From Psilocybe azurescens (lineage: Eukaryota > Basidiomycota > Agaricomycetes > Agaricales > Agrocybaceae), in contig JAJIRX010000762.1 of the NCBI GenBank assembly GCA_023853785.1, positions 248,001 to 312,000 on the forward strand: a stretch of 64,000 nucleotides of DNA, given 5' to 3'. The notes under the pieces were generated by a model, which made no database searches, was not told where the DNA came from, and worked only from the letters and a program-made list of their open reading frames with translations. Position numbers and translations under genes: made by a program. Of the stretch, positions 48,656-61,007 are shown one piece after another. Within the stretch, counting starts at the first letter, position 1; the number at the start of each line of letters is the position of its first letter.

Positions 48656-49426
48656 TCAAAAAGCCGCTGCAAAAGGTTTGAACGGAACCTGAGTGTGATT
48701 CATGGCCATCCCATGTTGGTGGTATTGCGATGGTAGGGCAAAGGGAGAGTTTTGCGATAAACGCCCGTTCTGCGCGAAAATGGATTGTGATTGGTGGGAT
48801 GGCGGGTTATTGAGAGATTGCAATTGGGCAATGTAGAAGGGGTCGGTGGTGGTGAACAATGATGCGGTGGGGAAGATGGAGTGGGATCGGGATATGAGTT
48901 GTATGAAGAGAATGACATGGCGTTCATTTGAGAATGGGATGGAATGGGGAGGCATAGGTGATTGATATGAAGTGGAGGATGACGACGACGAAGCATAGCT
49001 GTTGTCGAACTGAGATGAAGGCAAAGAAGTTCTTCGACCATCATCTCGTCCTCGTCCATGTCGTTTGCGTAGCTTGGTGACATGGAATTTGTACGTCCTC
49101 GCCCGGTGTCCATTCCCCAGGTGGCTGAAGATGACGATGGTGTGCGTGCGCGTGGAGTATTGCATGGTCGGGTATTTTGCGAGCGACCACGGGTTGGCAT
49201 CTGCGAACCATAGTTTTGAGGAGTAGAGTAGGTGCTGCTGGAGAACGAATTTGAAGGTCCGGCGGTGAAAAGGGTTTCGGCGAGCTGAGCCTGTCAACAA
49301 AGGTCAGACAATGCTACTTGAGATGGATATTAGTCTGGGTACCTGAAGCATGGCTATGTCCATCGCCTCTTGGCCAACATGGGCAGAGGAGAGAGAGGAT
49401 ACGAGGTCGTCAACGGAGAAAGACAT
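48656..49426 (-). CDS. Ser/Pro-rich protein, unidentified
   Basis: Not recognised. Starts at 49426 with MSFSVDDLVSSLSSAHVGQE, a helical N-terminus through MDMAMLQ, then a short intron (about 49343-49292) and AQLAETLFTAGPSNSFSSST. The remainder is low-complexity: RGRSQNTRPCNTPRARTPSS, an acidic patch (NDMDEDEMMVEE), poly-Ser, Pro/His-rich stretches, and the end PSQYHQHGMAMNHTQVPFKP. At least two frame changes occur within the low-complexity part. The pattern resembles an intrinsically disordered regulatory protein, but nothing more can be said. Confidence 0.55.
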
Positions 49427-52400
49427 TGTAATGTGTAGGTGGTGGTGGAGAGAAAGGGAAAGTCAAAGGATTGAGTCTAAACCGAGAGCGCGCCTTAATT
49501 ACAGTTCCTTTATCCGGTCCGAAGTTGGGCGTTACTTCTTCCGGTGGTCCAGATTCAGATTCAGATCTCTTTTCACATCGAGATCCAGATCTTGTTCTCA
49601 TAAATCACGCTCTTCTGCCTCCTCGCCTCTACATTCAATCCACTAACGATCCATCCCACAACCCCGTGTCAATCATTGTCACCATGTACACTACTAGACC
49701 TTGCTACAAAGATATATATGCAACTCTCGACGGAAATGTCCTTCAATCCTTCTCACGAGCTTCATTTCTCCGTTCCCCGCATTTCAAGTGCCACCCGCTC
49801 CATTCTATGACGCCTTGTTGTTTAAATATGACTGAGATGTTACTTGTGCATCTGCCATCGAAGTATTCTGATGCTTGCACATATCTCAGTACGTGCATGA
49901 CATGTATGCATACCAATCAGACGCTATCAGAAGTTCACAATATCGACAAAGCTGAGCACAAGGTACGTACAAGGTGTATGTATATAAACTGTGCTCCTCC
50001 AGTCTGCTACTGAGCCAGGGCATTCCGAACACGAACGGCACGGCGAACACTTGGCCGGAGAAACGATGGTGAAGAGCGTGGGGACTGAGGCCCGGGCGGG
50101 ATTAGCACAGAATTTCAAATGGTCAGTAGCTGAAGTTCCTCTTCCTCCCGCGTCTCATTTCCAATAACACTCCGTCGAGATCTTGTAGAAAAATATGCTA
50201 ACCCTCGTCACACTCTTTAGCGTAGAATCAAGAACTTTTGTGGCCCACTTATTATACTTCACTCCAAACGAGCAGTTTATCCAAGAGTATAACGTCAGTG
50301 CGCTCGGGCTGGGCGTAAAGTGCAAAGCCCGACCATGCTCAAAGTAATCCCAAACCCATTTGCATTTCCAGGTATTTTTCCCTGGTCGCAATAACTCGCA
50401 ATATATTTGTCCCATATCGCCAGAGCTAAAGGAGTCCAAAGGAGCCTGAAAGTGCTTCTGAGTTCTTCTTGCCACTGCTCTGGTGCGTTCTGTTCTGCAT
50501 CCCGTATGTATATGTTCTTCTAATAATAAAGAATGAAAACCAGAACCTGTCCAGATATATCTAGGCAGTGGGCATTGCACTGGGGTCACGCGTGTCCTTG
50601 AATCTCATGCACCTACTTGAGCTCAGCTCCCAACTCCAGACCAATCCGGGCCCGGTGTTCTGCAACGCGCGTTCAACGAGAAGCAATGGCGATGATGAAA
50701 GAACTTCCTTCCAGTGCCTTCTGAAAATCATCATCATGCACCCACGCGTACGGCGACCGGCTTCATCGACGACTCCCGAGCTTTCCCGAGTCAACCGACC
50801 GCAGCGTAAGCGAAGCCACGCGTGCGCAACTATGCGCATCAACAGTGCGGCATCAACACTGATAGATGAGATCTTCCACTCGCACGAGGCACGATCGTGA
50901 GTTGTTGACTGTGGTTGATCATAAATGGAATACTATCAGCTAATATCAGACATCTCAAATCCGCGCCAAGGCTTTCATGATCTTTTATGATCGAACTTGC
51001 TCCCCGACACCTTCCCCGACGCTGTATGTACTTACACCATGGGAGCTATGGGAGGATATGGGGCTGCTAGGGGCGAAGACCTGATCATCCATCATACTAG
51101 GGGTATTGATATGGTGTTGAAAGACATTGATCATTCGGTTTCAGATCGATATTAACACCAGCATTCGTAGACAAACTTGGATCTCTAAGTTTGCTGAACC
51201 TTCCGTTTCTCGGCGAGCCGGATGAAGCTTTAGCGCTTTGGGTCGGTTAGTTCCAAACTGCCCGCCGGTTGCCAGTACGCCGTTTAGTTGGCTTTAATTA
51301 CGCACTGGTCCACTCGTGCGTCCTACTCTTCTGTGTAAAACTTCTTCCTCTTGCTTTGGTAGCAACTCTCGTAACTCCTCATCAGAAACAAGAAGGCGCT
51401 GCCGTCTTGATACACATATGACGGCAGGACCGCCGAAATATTTCCACTCGCGAGTGACGTGGTCTGCTTACTGTACTGTCGGCGTCGCAATTACTGCCTG
51501 TCTCTATGTCTATGTCCATGTTTATGTCCATGTACGGCCTTCCACAAGTCTTCTGTCTGTCATAAAAAATCCACATCACGCCGCACTGTAGATATTACGG
51601 CACACGCTACAAAACTTCAGACCCTATCTATTTACACCCACCGTCTGTGGTCGACTTCAACGCAATCGAACAGATGATCACGTATATTGACTGCCTGCCA
51701 AATTTTTATTCCTTTCATGTGCTTCAACTTCCATGTACACCTCGGCTTCTGCCTTCTGTCCCAAAGTCCGCATCATGATCATGTCTCGTCTCGATCATGT
51801 TCGTGAACCCACTGCAACGGCGTCACATTAGTGATTCGGGCAAGTATTCTCCAACTTTGTCTGTCCCTCAAAAGAGCCGCCCCCTTTTGCCTTCCTAGAA
51901 GCGCAGGTACCAATAGTCTCATGCCATACGTCGCATCTCTTTATGCCGATCCTCTCCTTTCTCCGATGCGTCACTCACGCTGCAGGGAAATCAGACTCGC
52001 CTCCTGCGTCATTAATCACCTATGAATCACCCCTCTGAACGACTCCAAGGCACAATGCCCGGGCAGAACCTCATATCGACCCTCCTAGTCCTCAATGATC
52101 TCCCTCGAAAGTCTCCGCGGACACAAGACACATACCAATTTTAGAAATACTTAAACATTTTGACTGACGGTGTGAAATTTTCCCTAGTGCAACTAAAAAT
52201 GCTTGACACTGTGACGATATTACTTAAGGTACACGGGGACGCTGTGCTGAGTAGAATCGGACAGCCTGGGTAAAAGGGGGCTTAGGTTAAAGTGGGGCTT
52301 AAGAACACGTACGCTCTTCCCCTTGACTACTTATAAGACGACCGATAAACCTCCTTGAAAGACTGGCTTCACAGCTTATAAGTAGGATGCCCTGTGAAAG

Positions 52401-55400
52401 CCGCGGCATGTGTGCTCAGAGGCCACGTTACGGTAGCGAAATCTCAGATAAAGCACAAGCATCGAGGCTCACACTCAGGTCGTGCATCACCTTATAAATA
52501 TCTACAAGCTTGAACAGCTGCCAGCAAACGGCCGCTCCATTATGTAGTCTACTACATTTATAACATTCCCCACACTCCAGCTCTAGAAAGGTACGCTGCG
52601 CTCGAGACCCGCATCCGAGGTACCCGCCCACCTGAGTTCCAGAAATACACAGCGGTATTTACAAGTCAAGCTGTCAGGTCCTCCATAAAAGAACTCGCCT
52701 GCCACACATTGCGCAGCGCTTGACATGAGGCTACCGTATTCCAATTCTATTGACTTGGATTGAATACTGGGACGATACTACTTAGCTGTGTACGCTACTA
52801 CGAGCCTTCTGGTGTGGTGCGTCGTGAAGGCCTGAAAGTGACGGTTCATCATGATCATGACAGCCTTGTAGTCCATTGTCTTCAAAATATCTCACTCTTC
52901 TGCCTCTCAGAAGAATTCTCCTCCTCCTCCTGTCCCCCCCTTCTTATCCTCGCTAGCGGTGCTTATTGCAGGGCCTCAAAATCGCCAGGAATAAAACCTT
53001 ATGTTCGTTATAATTAGACCTATTAAAAATGACATGCACGGCAGTTAACCAGTAGCCTTGTCGACGATTTTTGACCGTGGCATAAAACAGCACCGCCTGC
53101 TTGGCGCTCTAAGATTAAATGGCTTCTGTTGACTGATTCTCTAGATGGACCACAGTAAATATAAATAAAATGCGCCGCGGTGCCACATAACGTTTCTCCG
53201 GTCCCTAAAGTCTCGAAATCATCTTATGCATGTGCCCTTGAATTGTAAGAATCTACTAGTAGACTTCCTCGAAGCCAGAAGCTAAAAATGGAAGGGTATC
53301 TCCGAGTCTTACTTGTAGATTCCTACGCACTCAGTGGATATAGCACTTGTCATCCAAGAACTTCATTTAATCTATTTTTAGGTTACTCAATGTTTCTTCT
53401 TCGGCAGCTGCGCTCTCCGGATTATCGAATCGCATAGCATACGTAACGTAGAATATACTATTCGGACCTGGTCCTGCGCCTCATAGTCCCATTGTGGAGC
53501 ATACGGCTATCGGTATCGTATATTATCTGCATTATATAGAGTCTGTATTATGCAGCTTTCATTGCGTGTTTGGAATCACTACTGCTTTGGTCCCCAGGCA
53601 CTTCTGACGTAGAAGTCATGGAGTAAAGATCACCCCAATTTCGTCACTTGCCATACAGTCAATCAGTAGCCTCGCGGGAATCTCGCCTAACTATGAATGA
53701 AGGTCAACCTTGACTTTCTTTCACACTCTCTTACGTAGCTAATGAGGTGATACTTCGCCGACAGAAAGGCGTCGATTATTTCTTCCGCATCCATGTCTCG
53801 ACCCTGCCTACATATAATTGAATCATTTCGGTAGGATTTACCGAAGAAATGCTGTCTCCTTGGATTCGTCCTATTCTCCATGGTGAGGAAAGAATATATA
53901 TCTCATGAGATGCCGAACTAGGGAGTTCTTGAACTCTGCACTACAGTTGCACAGTTAAAAATGGTTAAATAAATGCCCTTTTTGAGATGACGAGGAATCA
54001 ACCGGCTCGATCATCGAAAAACTGAATGAACAAATCGGGAGGCGAATTTGATAAACCCGTGTTATCTATCGATTTGGTAGCGAAAGAGATGGAAATTTAT
54101 ATCACTTTATACGTACATACCTCCGACTATTCTTTCTACGTTCCATATGGGGTGATGGCCACAACCGGGTAGGTGTTTCGGTCAAGTTATTTCGCTGCCT
54201 TGTTTGTAAAGATTGCAGCTGCGAACACTAATAATTTTAGACCTATGCTACCGTCGCCCTATAATGTTCTGCTCATCTGTAAGAGTCAGCCATGTATTAG
54301 CAGAGAACAGCCAAGAGGCAGTGGCTCGCCAAGTACTATAGCTGATGCAATTTTCTCACCGGAGAGGTCCATCGGTCCGCTAATATCAAAGAGATAAGCT
54401 GATATAGGAGAGAAAAGGAGAGTGACATTGTGCGATATGGATGGATAATGCGCCCAGAAGAAAGAACAACTGAAGACCCGCGATGCGCCCCACCCATCAA
54501 GTAAGGATGCCCAGAAACAACGTTTCCGTGTTGGGCCGTTTGGGGAGGGGATCGCTGTAGCTCGCTACAGGCGTACCCCAGCAGTGCACATGGGGTCCTT
54601 GGGAATGGAGAAGAACGCAGTGTTCTGCTACTATCTACTGTACTTAGTTAGGTCTGCGTGGGGCTTGGCCCCAATAGACATAAATTGACACGAAAAAAAT
54701 GGATGGATAATCGGCCAAACTCAAAGTGTATTGCATGGACGTTCGGGACCTGAAGGCACGATCTACAACTCAAATGACACTTCGAGCGAGCAGCGTCTAA
54801 ATACCTGCAAAATCAGACATATTCCACAACCGACAGCCAGATGGCAAGACTGGGCTGCTAAATTGCAAAACAAAGAGACGCCCAGAAGCAAGCAAGCAAT
54901 GGGAGGTAGATATTCGGATAATAGATATATTCATCCAGTTTATCGGCGGATATACAAGCAATGAATGACCACAAAGAAGCATGAAAAGTACATCTAGTGA
55001 GATCCAGTGCTCCATCAGCCTTTCCAAAGTGGAGATATCGAAGTGCCCACATCCAATTTTGGACATCACAATTTTGATGAGCGCTTGTACAGTTCAAATT
55101 CCGTTATTGAATGCATCGGACATGTATATTCCAATGATCTATCTACTTCATGTCATTATTGGCATTATTGGCGCAATTGTGCACCATATTCGGGTTGAAA
55201 CAATGGGCCTGGGAGTAGATGCGACACAGGGCGCTTCGATTGTCGGAACAACACGTCGCGGGGAGGTTACTCAAGATAATCATGAACCATTAGTGGCGGC
55301 CAGTTGTTGCAAGCTTTTGGGCCATCGAGGGTTTTGTTCCTAGTTTTGTGACTAAACCATCCAAAGGAGATGGATGGATACGCATTGTGAGATAGCGGCC

Positions 55401-55941
55401 GGACAATGTTGAAACTCAAGATAAAATCCAGTTGCTCCCAAATGAATGAGTGAGATAGTCACGGCAAGAGTTCGACAGTCCCGCTGCTTGTTAATTTAAA
55501 GCCATCTTGGGCCAAACGAGGGGAAACGAGGAACAGTTATTGTTGGTTTAGATTTTGCACCGTTGCAATAGAACGTTGATCAAACTTGGGCCGAACGCTC
55601 GTGGCCGTGGCATTTGCAGTTGCCAGTGCTTGTAAACTGTTTCGTGCTCCAATTTGCCTCCGATCGTTCCGAACGTACAGTCGCGGGGTTAAAAAAAAAA
55701 AGACGAGAAAGGTGCATATATGTGCCAATATGGGTCGGAATATCTGCAAGGCAGAGAAAAGAACGTATCAGATGAGAGAGAAGGGGGCGAAGTGGTGAGA
55801 TAAGGGACGTTCAGGGAAGGTTTTATTAGGCTGAGTTTCTAGCTGATGTCAGGCGAGGATAGCTTTATTCCACACACTGAACTTATTTCAAGTGTATTTT
55901 ACCTCATACATAGAGCGGATGTTGTGAGAGATAATGCAATC
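49427..55941. other. 6.5-kb gene-poor region
   Basis: No ORF longer than about 180 codons, no recognised domain, no clear mobile element. Contains a short hexamer repeat at 51505-51534 and a small hairpin (CTGTAGC/GCTACAG) near 54553-54569. May contain long UTRs, non-coding RNA or decayed DNA. Confidence 0.4.
51505..51534. repeat. Degenerate hexamer repeat (TATGTC-like)
   Basis: Five consecutive 6-mers: TATGTC, TATGTC, CATGTT, TATGTC, CATGTA. Confidence 0.7.
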
Positions 55942-57362
55942 CTAGGGATCTAAGGAGTATCTATTCATGAATTGCAACGTGGATGTCAAGCTGAATTCGA
56001 ATTGAGTCTGATTTGGATAGGATAGGAAGTAGTTCTGGAAGTTTTTCTTGGACTTTTTCAACAAATATTTCTCCACTGAATGCGTTAAGGTCGATAAGGC
56101 CGTGTAGCGTAGAGTTAAATCAAACCGAATGAAGTGCAAATTGCGAAACATTCCACTGGAGAGAACACCGTCCAGTGAATTCCATCCTGCGCTGGCCATA
56201 AACTTTTGCTGTTCGTTCCTCCTGGTGCAGAAATTCCATTCACCAAATATGTCTAGCGTTAGAATTGGAACTGTTGCTAGATCAGGGAAATCTTCAACTT
56301 CAACGTCGGCTCCAGGTTTCGGCCAGGCTATTACGTAAGGAAGGGACGCAAAACCGTTGGTGTTTCCAAAATTCCATTTGAGCATGAGGTAACGCAAGCT
56401 TTTCAGGTGACGAAGGTCCAGGTATGAGTATCGATTAAAAGGTTCTGAGCAGGCAAATGAGAAAAAGCGTGGTTTAGACAAATTAGGAAATCATGCCTCT
56501 CACCTGAGGTGCGACTAAAGCAAAGATGCGATAAAGAGGGTAACGAACGAATGAACTCCCACTCTATCATGCCCAGCGGAGTTTCCAGTCTTCTTAAAGA
56601 AGAAAATGGAGTGTGTATAATATCAGAAGGAGTGCGCAGATGCACCCTTCCCAAAAGCTCTAAGAAGTTCGACGAATAGGTGACAGACAGACTCTCCAAC
56701 ATAGAGAACGATAATTGTGAAGGAGTACGTGATGCTTGTTCGTCTACTTCAGTGAGACCGTCGACTGATAGAGATACCAGACCGAGGCAGTCAATTAGAA
56801 GATTTAAGGGTAGTGCGTGGATATGGCGTAGTTCCATAGTGATAATGGGTTGTGATGTACAGAATTGTACAAGGGCTCCTTTGAGTGGGTCATCAACGAA
56901 GACCCAGGAATTACAAGTCTGCCTGGAATCGAAAGACAGACCGAATTTATGGATTCCAGGGATTAATTTGAGGATAGAGGGCAGAAACGAGCGCTCTCGA
57001 TTCAGTGCTCTGAAGCCTCGTTTATTTCGAGCGGCACGAGCTCCCGACAGTCGGATATTTAGGGACTTGATGTTCAATGACAGGTGTTGCTGTTCCGCGT
57101 AACGGAGACAAGGATCGTTTTCAAGGATCTGCAAGAAATCTTTGAGCCTAGATCCATCCTTCAAGCTTGTTTCTGTGTCGTCTCCAGCGTCTTCCTCCAA
57201 AGTAACCTCCTCAAAGAGGTGTTTGCGGGAAGCTGTTAGGAATGACCATGAAGTACGAGAGCATACGCACAATGTCGATACGCGCTGTGCATCGTCTTTA
57301 CTACTCGCGACTTCGTCAACTATGATTTCGATTAGTTCCTGAGGTACGTTGTAATGCAGCAT
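55942..57362 (-). CDS. F-box protein, subfamily B, intact
   Basis: Likely SCF adaptor. Start at 57362 (MLHYNVPQELIEIIVDEVAS); an in-frame ATG at 57425 would add 21 residues. The F-box continues VSTLCVCSRTSWSFLTASRK. The conserved acidic block EEDAGDDTETSLKDGSRLKD follows, then LRR-like segments (LPSILKLIPGIHKFGLSFDS, HIHALPLNLLIDCLGLVSLS, FSSLRRLETPLGMIEWEF). An intron near 56.50-56.45 kb joins to NRYSYLDLRHLKSLRYLMLK. The C-terminal block SAGWNSLDGVLSSGMFRNLH leads to the end STLQFMNRYSLDP. It reads through without frame breaks, so it is the reference copy for subfamily B in this window. Divergent from the DUF6535 gene, 270 bp apart. Confidence 0.85.
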
Positions 57363-57631
57363 AATGAGAAGAACTTGAAAGGAGACTTTGTGATCCAATT
57401 CTGATCTTGGCGCTTTCGGAGACATAAAATTTTAATCGGAGATTTAATATGGTTGAAACCCCGTCGGGAAGATCAACTTGGAAATTAAACCAACGTTGCA
57501 ACTCTGAACGATGAACTTTCCACGAACCACAACAAAACCACAAGTACTCTAATGGACGAAAAGGCGAGTATTATCAAAATCCTATTCAGTGTAACATCAA
57601 CCATTACTGTGGTGAAAACTAATTCGTATAC

Positions 57632-60091
57632 ATGTTTCATCAGAACATGGAAAAACCGTGGACTCTCGAGGACGAACACAAATTTGCCCCCAAAAAACTG
57701 AAGGCGATCCATGGAGAAACTACTAGACCCCTTGATGCAAAAGGAAAGGATGCGATGCGATGGTTGGAAAGACGAAATCGGAAATTTGTTGATCTTTGTG
57801 AGTGTAGGTTCATGATTGTGGACCAGTACGTACTGGGGAATGCTTGTATGTTGGCTTATTCGACCCATCATAAGGCCGGTCTATTCTCGGCCGTTGTGAC
57901 TACATTCATTATCGAATCATACAAGACACTACAGCCAGACCTTGACAATGATATTGTCAGTCTCCTTTCACAGATTGCAGGTAACACAAATAATCATAGT
58001 AATGGGGCAACCCAAATGCTTTCGAATCTACCTTCCCGGACCTTTTCTCCCAGCCCTTCCGCCATTCGCGTTAACATCTTCTGGTTTCTTAGCCTCATTT
58101 TCAGTCTGGCAACCGTGCTCGTAGGCATTGTAACTCTCCAATGGCTCCGAGAGTACCAGGCTTATCCAGGACAGACCGCCAGAGATACCATTGCAATACA
58201 GAACATGCGATACGAAGGAATGGAAAGGTGGCAAGTCTGGAAAATCCTCACGTTTCTGCCATTACTCCTGCAAATAGCCCTGGTTCTATTTTTTGCGGGA
58301 ATAATCGACTTTCTACACGCAATCGGGAATAGTGCCGTGGCTGCCTCTGTTACGGTCTCGATATGCATTGTATTACTTTTTCTCATCGCAACGACTACCT
58401 TCCCGACATTTCAAGCTTATCTTCTCTATGTCTCACTGCTATTTTCCCGTGATATCAACGAACCGCCTTCCCCGTGTCCGTATAAATCTCCCCAGTCGAT
58501 GGTATTTCGTTCGGCATTTGTGTTTTGTTTTTTCGCTATCTGGCACATTTTCTGGCCACATTCTGCACATACTTTCACAAACTGTGTCAAATATTTCATA
58601 TATCGGGACCTTTGCATCGCATTCTATACAAAATATCCCATACATACCAGAAGCATCACCACAGACGCAACGATTTATCCTCGCTTTGGTCGAAGAAAAC
58701 CTGGATGGCTATTGATTCAACCTGGTTACGAGTTCGGGATTCGTACTCCCGCTTTATCTACCAGGAAAAGTTCCCCGACGGCGAAACTTGGCGACTGAGC
58801 TGGAATGTGGACGATCAAGCTTTGCCCCCCTCTATGACACCGCCGCGGTCATTCGAAAAATCGTGAACAAGGCCGACCCGAGCAGACTTATTCCGGACGT
58901 GTATCACTGCTTTTGCGACGTCTCCAAGCTCTTAACGATAGTAGACAGCGAATCTCAAGACCAAGGTGGGATCTCCAATTTGGAATATCTCACCATTTGC
59001 GCTGGCAGCCGGTATTTGCAATTTCTATATGATGAATCCACCGGTAGTTCAGAATTCGACTGGTATCCAGCAAATTCGGAGACCGATGCTACAGAAGATC
59101 CTTCGGCGGGTTTCAAATTACTTCATGAAAGGAACAAATTTGTTTTTCTGGATTATCTCGTACGCAATGGGACTAGACCTGAATACTGGACACATCGACA
59201 GGAAGTCATGATACGCATACTAAACTATGTGTATAAAAGAAATGGAGAATATCACTTCATTCAAGACGAACCATTCCCTCGCTATCTCCGTTTGATCGTT
59301 CGAGGACCACCTGCGGACCCTCGACAAGGTAAGAGACCTCTCAAGTTTATATTCATGATCACAATTCACTTGTCTCTGTAGTGTCATTTTTCTGCCAATA
59401 TTTACTTCTCATGGAAGCATTTTTTCGCTACATAAGGACAACGTATACCGGCCTATTCCCCGGAAACCTTCATTCACACCCTGGAATTGCTAATTTTCTC
59501 GAAGAAGCCAGCACGGAGATATGCTGGATGCATACGGACCTCGTAGATTCACAGTCTCGTGGCCACCAGCAAGCGTCGCATGCATATGCAGGCCTCTTAG
59601 AGGGCATAACGGCCGGCCTAGGTGAGGTATTTTCCGAAAGCCGGCCTCATACCGCGATGCATATGTTCTATTATGCCGCCATCTTCGCTGAACCAATAAA
59701 ACGGGCTCTCAAAATGCTACCAGCACACTACCTCGATGCGTACTCTGAAGTTACTGTGGCACATGCACGACTTTTGTCGATAATCCGCTCAAAGAAAAAG
59801 GTTATCTACAACCAAGGTCAAGGGCCGTATAAAGACTTCGAAGCCCGCTTTGTCACGTTAAAGGCTTGGGAACCTCAGTACGCGAGGACCGACGACGCTA
59901 GACTGAGATTCACACCACATTGGTGGTCCTTCCTCTACGGTACAGATTCCAGTGGTACAGACTCCATATTGCCAACCAATTTAATGCAGGCCATTCAATA
60001 CGTTTCGAGCCCGGAACCCGATCAGACGCCGCCGTCGGACTGTACCACTATCGAGGTCGTCGCTTCTTCTGCGTTGCCGGCACCCAAGTAG
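57632..60091 (+). CDS. DUF6535 transmembrane protein
   Basis: Member of an Agaricomycete-expanded family of unknown function, predicted membrane-anchored. DUF6535 signature: KAGLFSAVVTTFIIESYKTL, QPDLDNDIVSLLSQIAG, then a helix (VNIFWFLSLIFSLATVLVGI), VTLQWLREYQAYPGQTARD, another helix (ILTFLPLLLQIALVLFFAGI), IDFLHAIGNSAVAASVTVSI, and PYKSPQS. The C-terminal cytoplasmic part includes WMAIDSTWLRVRDSYSRFIY, VIRKIVNKADPSRLIPDVYH, and after an intron (about 59328-59381) VSFFCQYLLLMEAFFRYIRT, ending ASSALPAPK. Two one-base losses in runs: AAAA near 58697-58700 and CCCCCC at 58825-58830; both restore family-like sequence when corrected. Confidence 0.82.
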
Positions 60092-61007
60092 ATATTACTT
60101 GCACTTTCTCAACACTTGGTCAATCGTGTGCCACGGGAGTAGCTACTGACCCACCTTCATCATATTCAGGTTGCGATCCCGACTGAAACTGCACAACAAT
60201 CCGCACTCGAATCGACTCACAAATGAACGTTAACACCCACCTCGTAGAATCTCTGGGCCAATACAGCTCCTTATATCCATCACGTTCCGTTCTTCACTCG
60301 TTCACTAACTAGATGCTAATTAGCCACTTGCAGGTATCAGTTTCAGTATGCAGATTCGATTTGCGTAAATAAAGTACATGAGCTACAGTCTTATCAATTC
60401 ACTGTTGGTCGGAAAGTAAGCGCTTAATTGAACGTAAAAGAGCATCATACATATAGATTCATATTCTGAAATGCGTAGTAAAAAGTTACATGAGATATTG
60501 TATAGTGGTGTACATGTGCGCGTTATCTACAAGGCGGCATAAATGAAGGAAAGAAAGGTTGCATGGAGAGGTATAGGATGGTAGGGCGTGGGCTCAATGA
60601 ATCCCTTGGGTGTGAAGGATGCGGAAAGGCAGAGAGAACTGAAGAATGATTAGTTAATGAGAGGAAGTATAGTCATGTGGTCTGGTAACAAAGTCCGTTA
60701 TTCAAGATAAGGCACCGGGAAAAGGTGGAAGGATAGAAGAAGGTCGAGACGGGCCAAATACGATTCGATGAGATCGGGTTGGGAAAAGGAGCAGTTTGAC
60801 GGGGTGAACTCAATAGATGAAATAAAGGTAAAAGATCAAGAAGGCAAATAAAAAGGAAGGGGTTGAAACAGAAAAAGTGAAAGTGAGAAATGGAAAAAGA
60901 AGTGGAAAAGGAAGACAAAATGATCAAAAGAATTAACAAACAAGGAAAAGAATCGGGTGGAAATCGACGGTTTTCCGTTGAAGAAAGTTAGAATCAGAAT
61001 CAAAGAA
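60092..61007. other. Intergenic between convergent genes
   Basis: About 0.9 kb. A purine-rich stretch at 60720-60960 (C/T-rich on the minus strand) lies just beyond the cyclin stop and is probably its 3' UTR. Confidence 0.45.
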
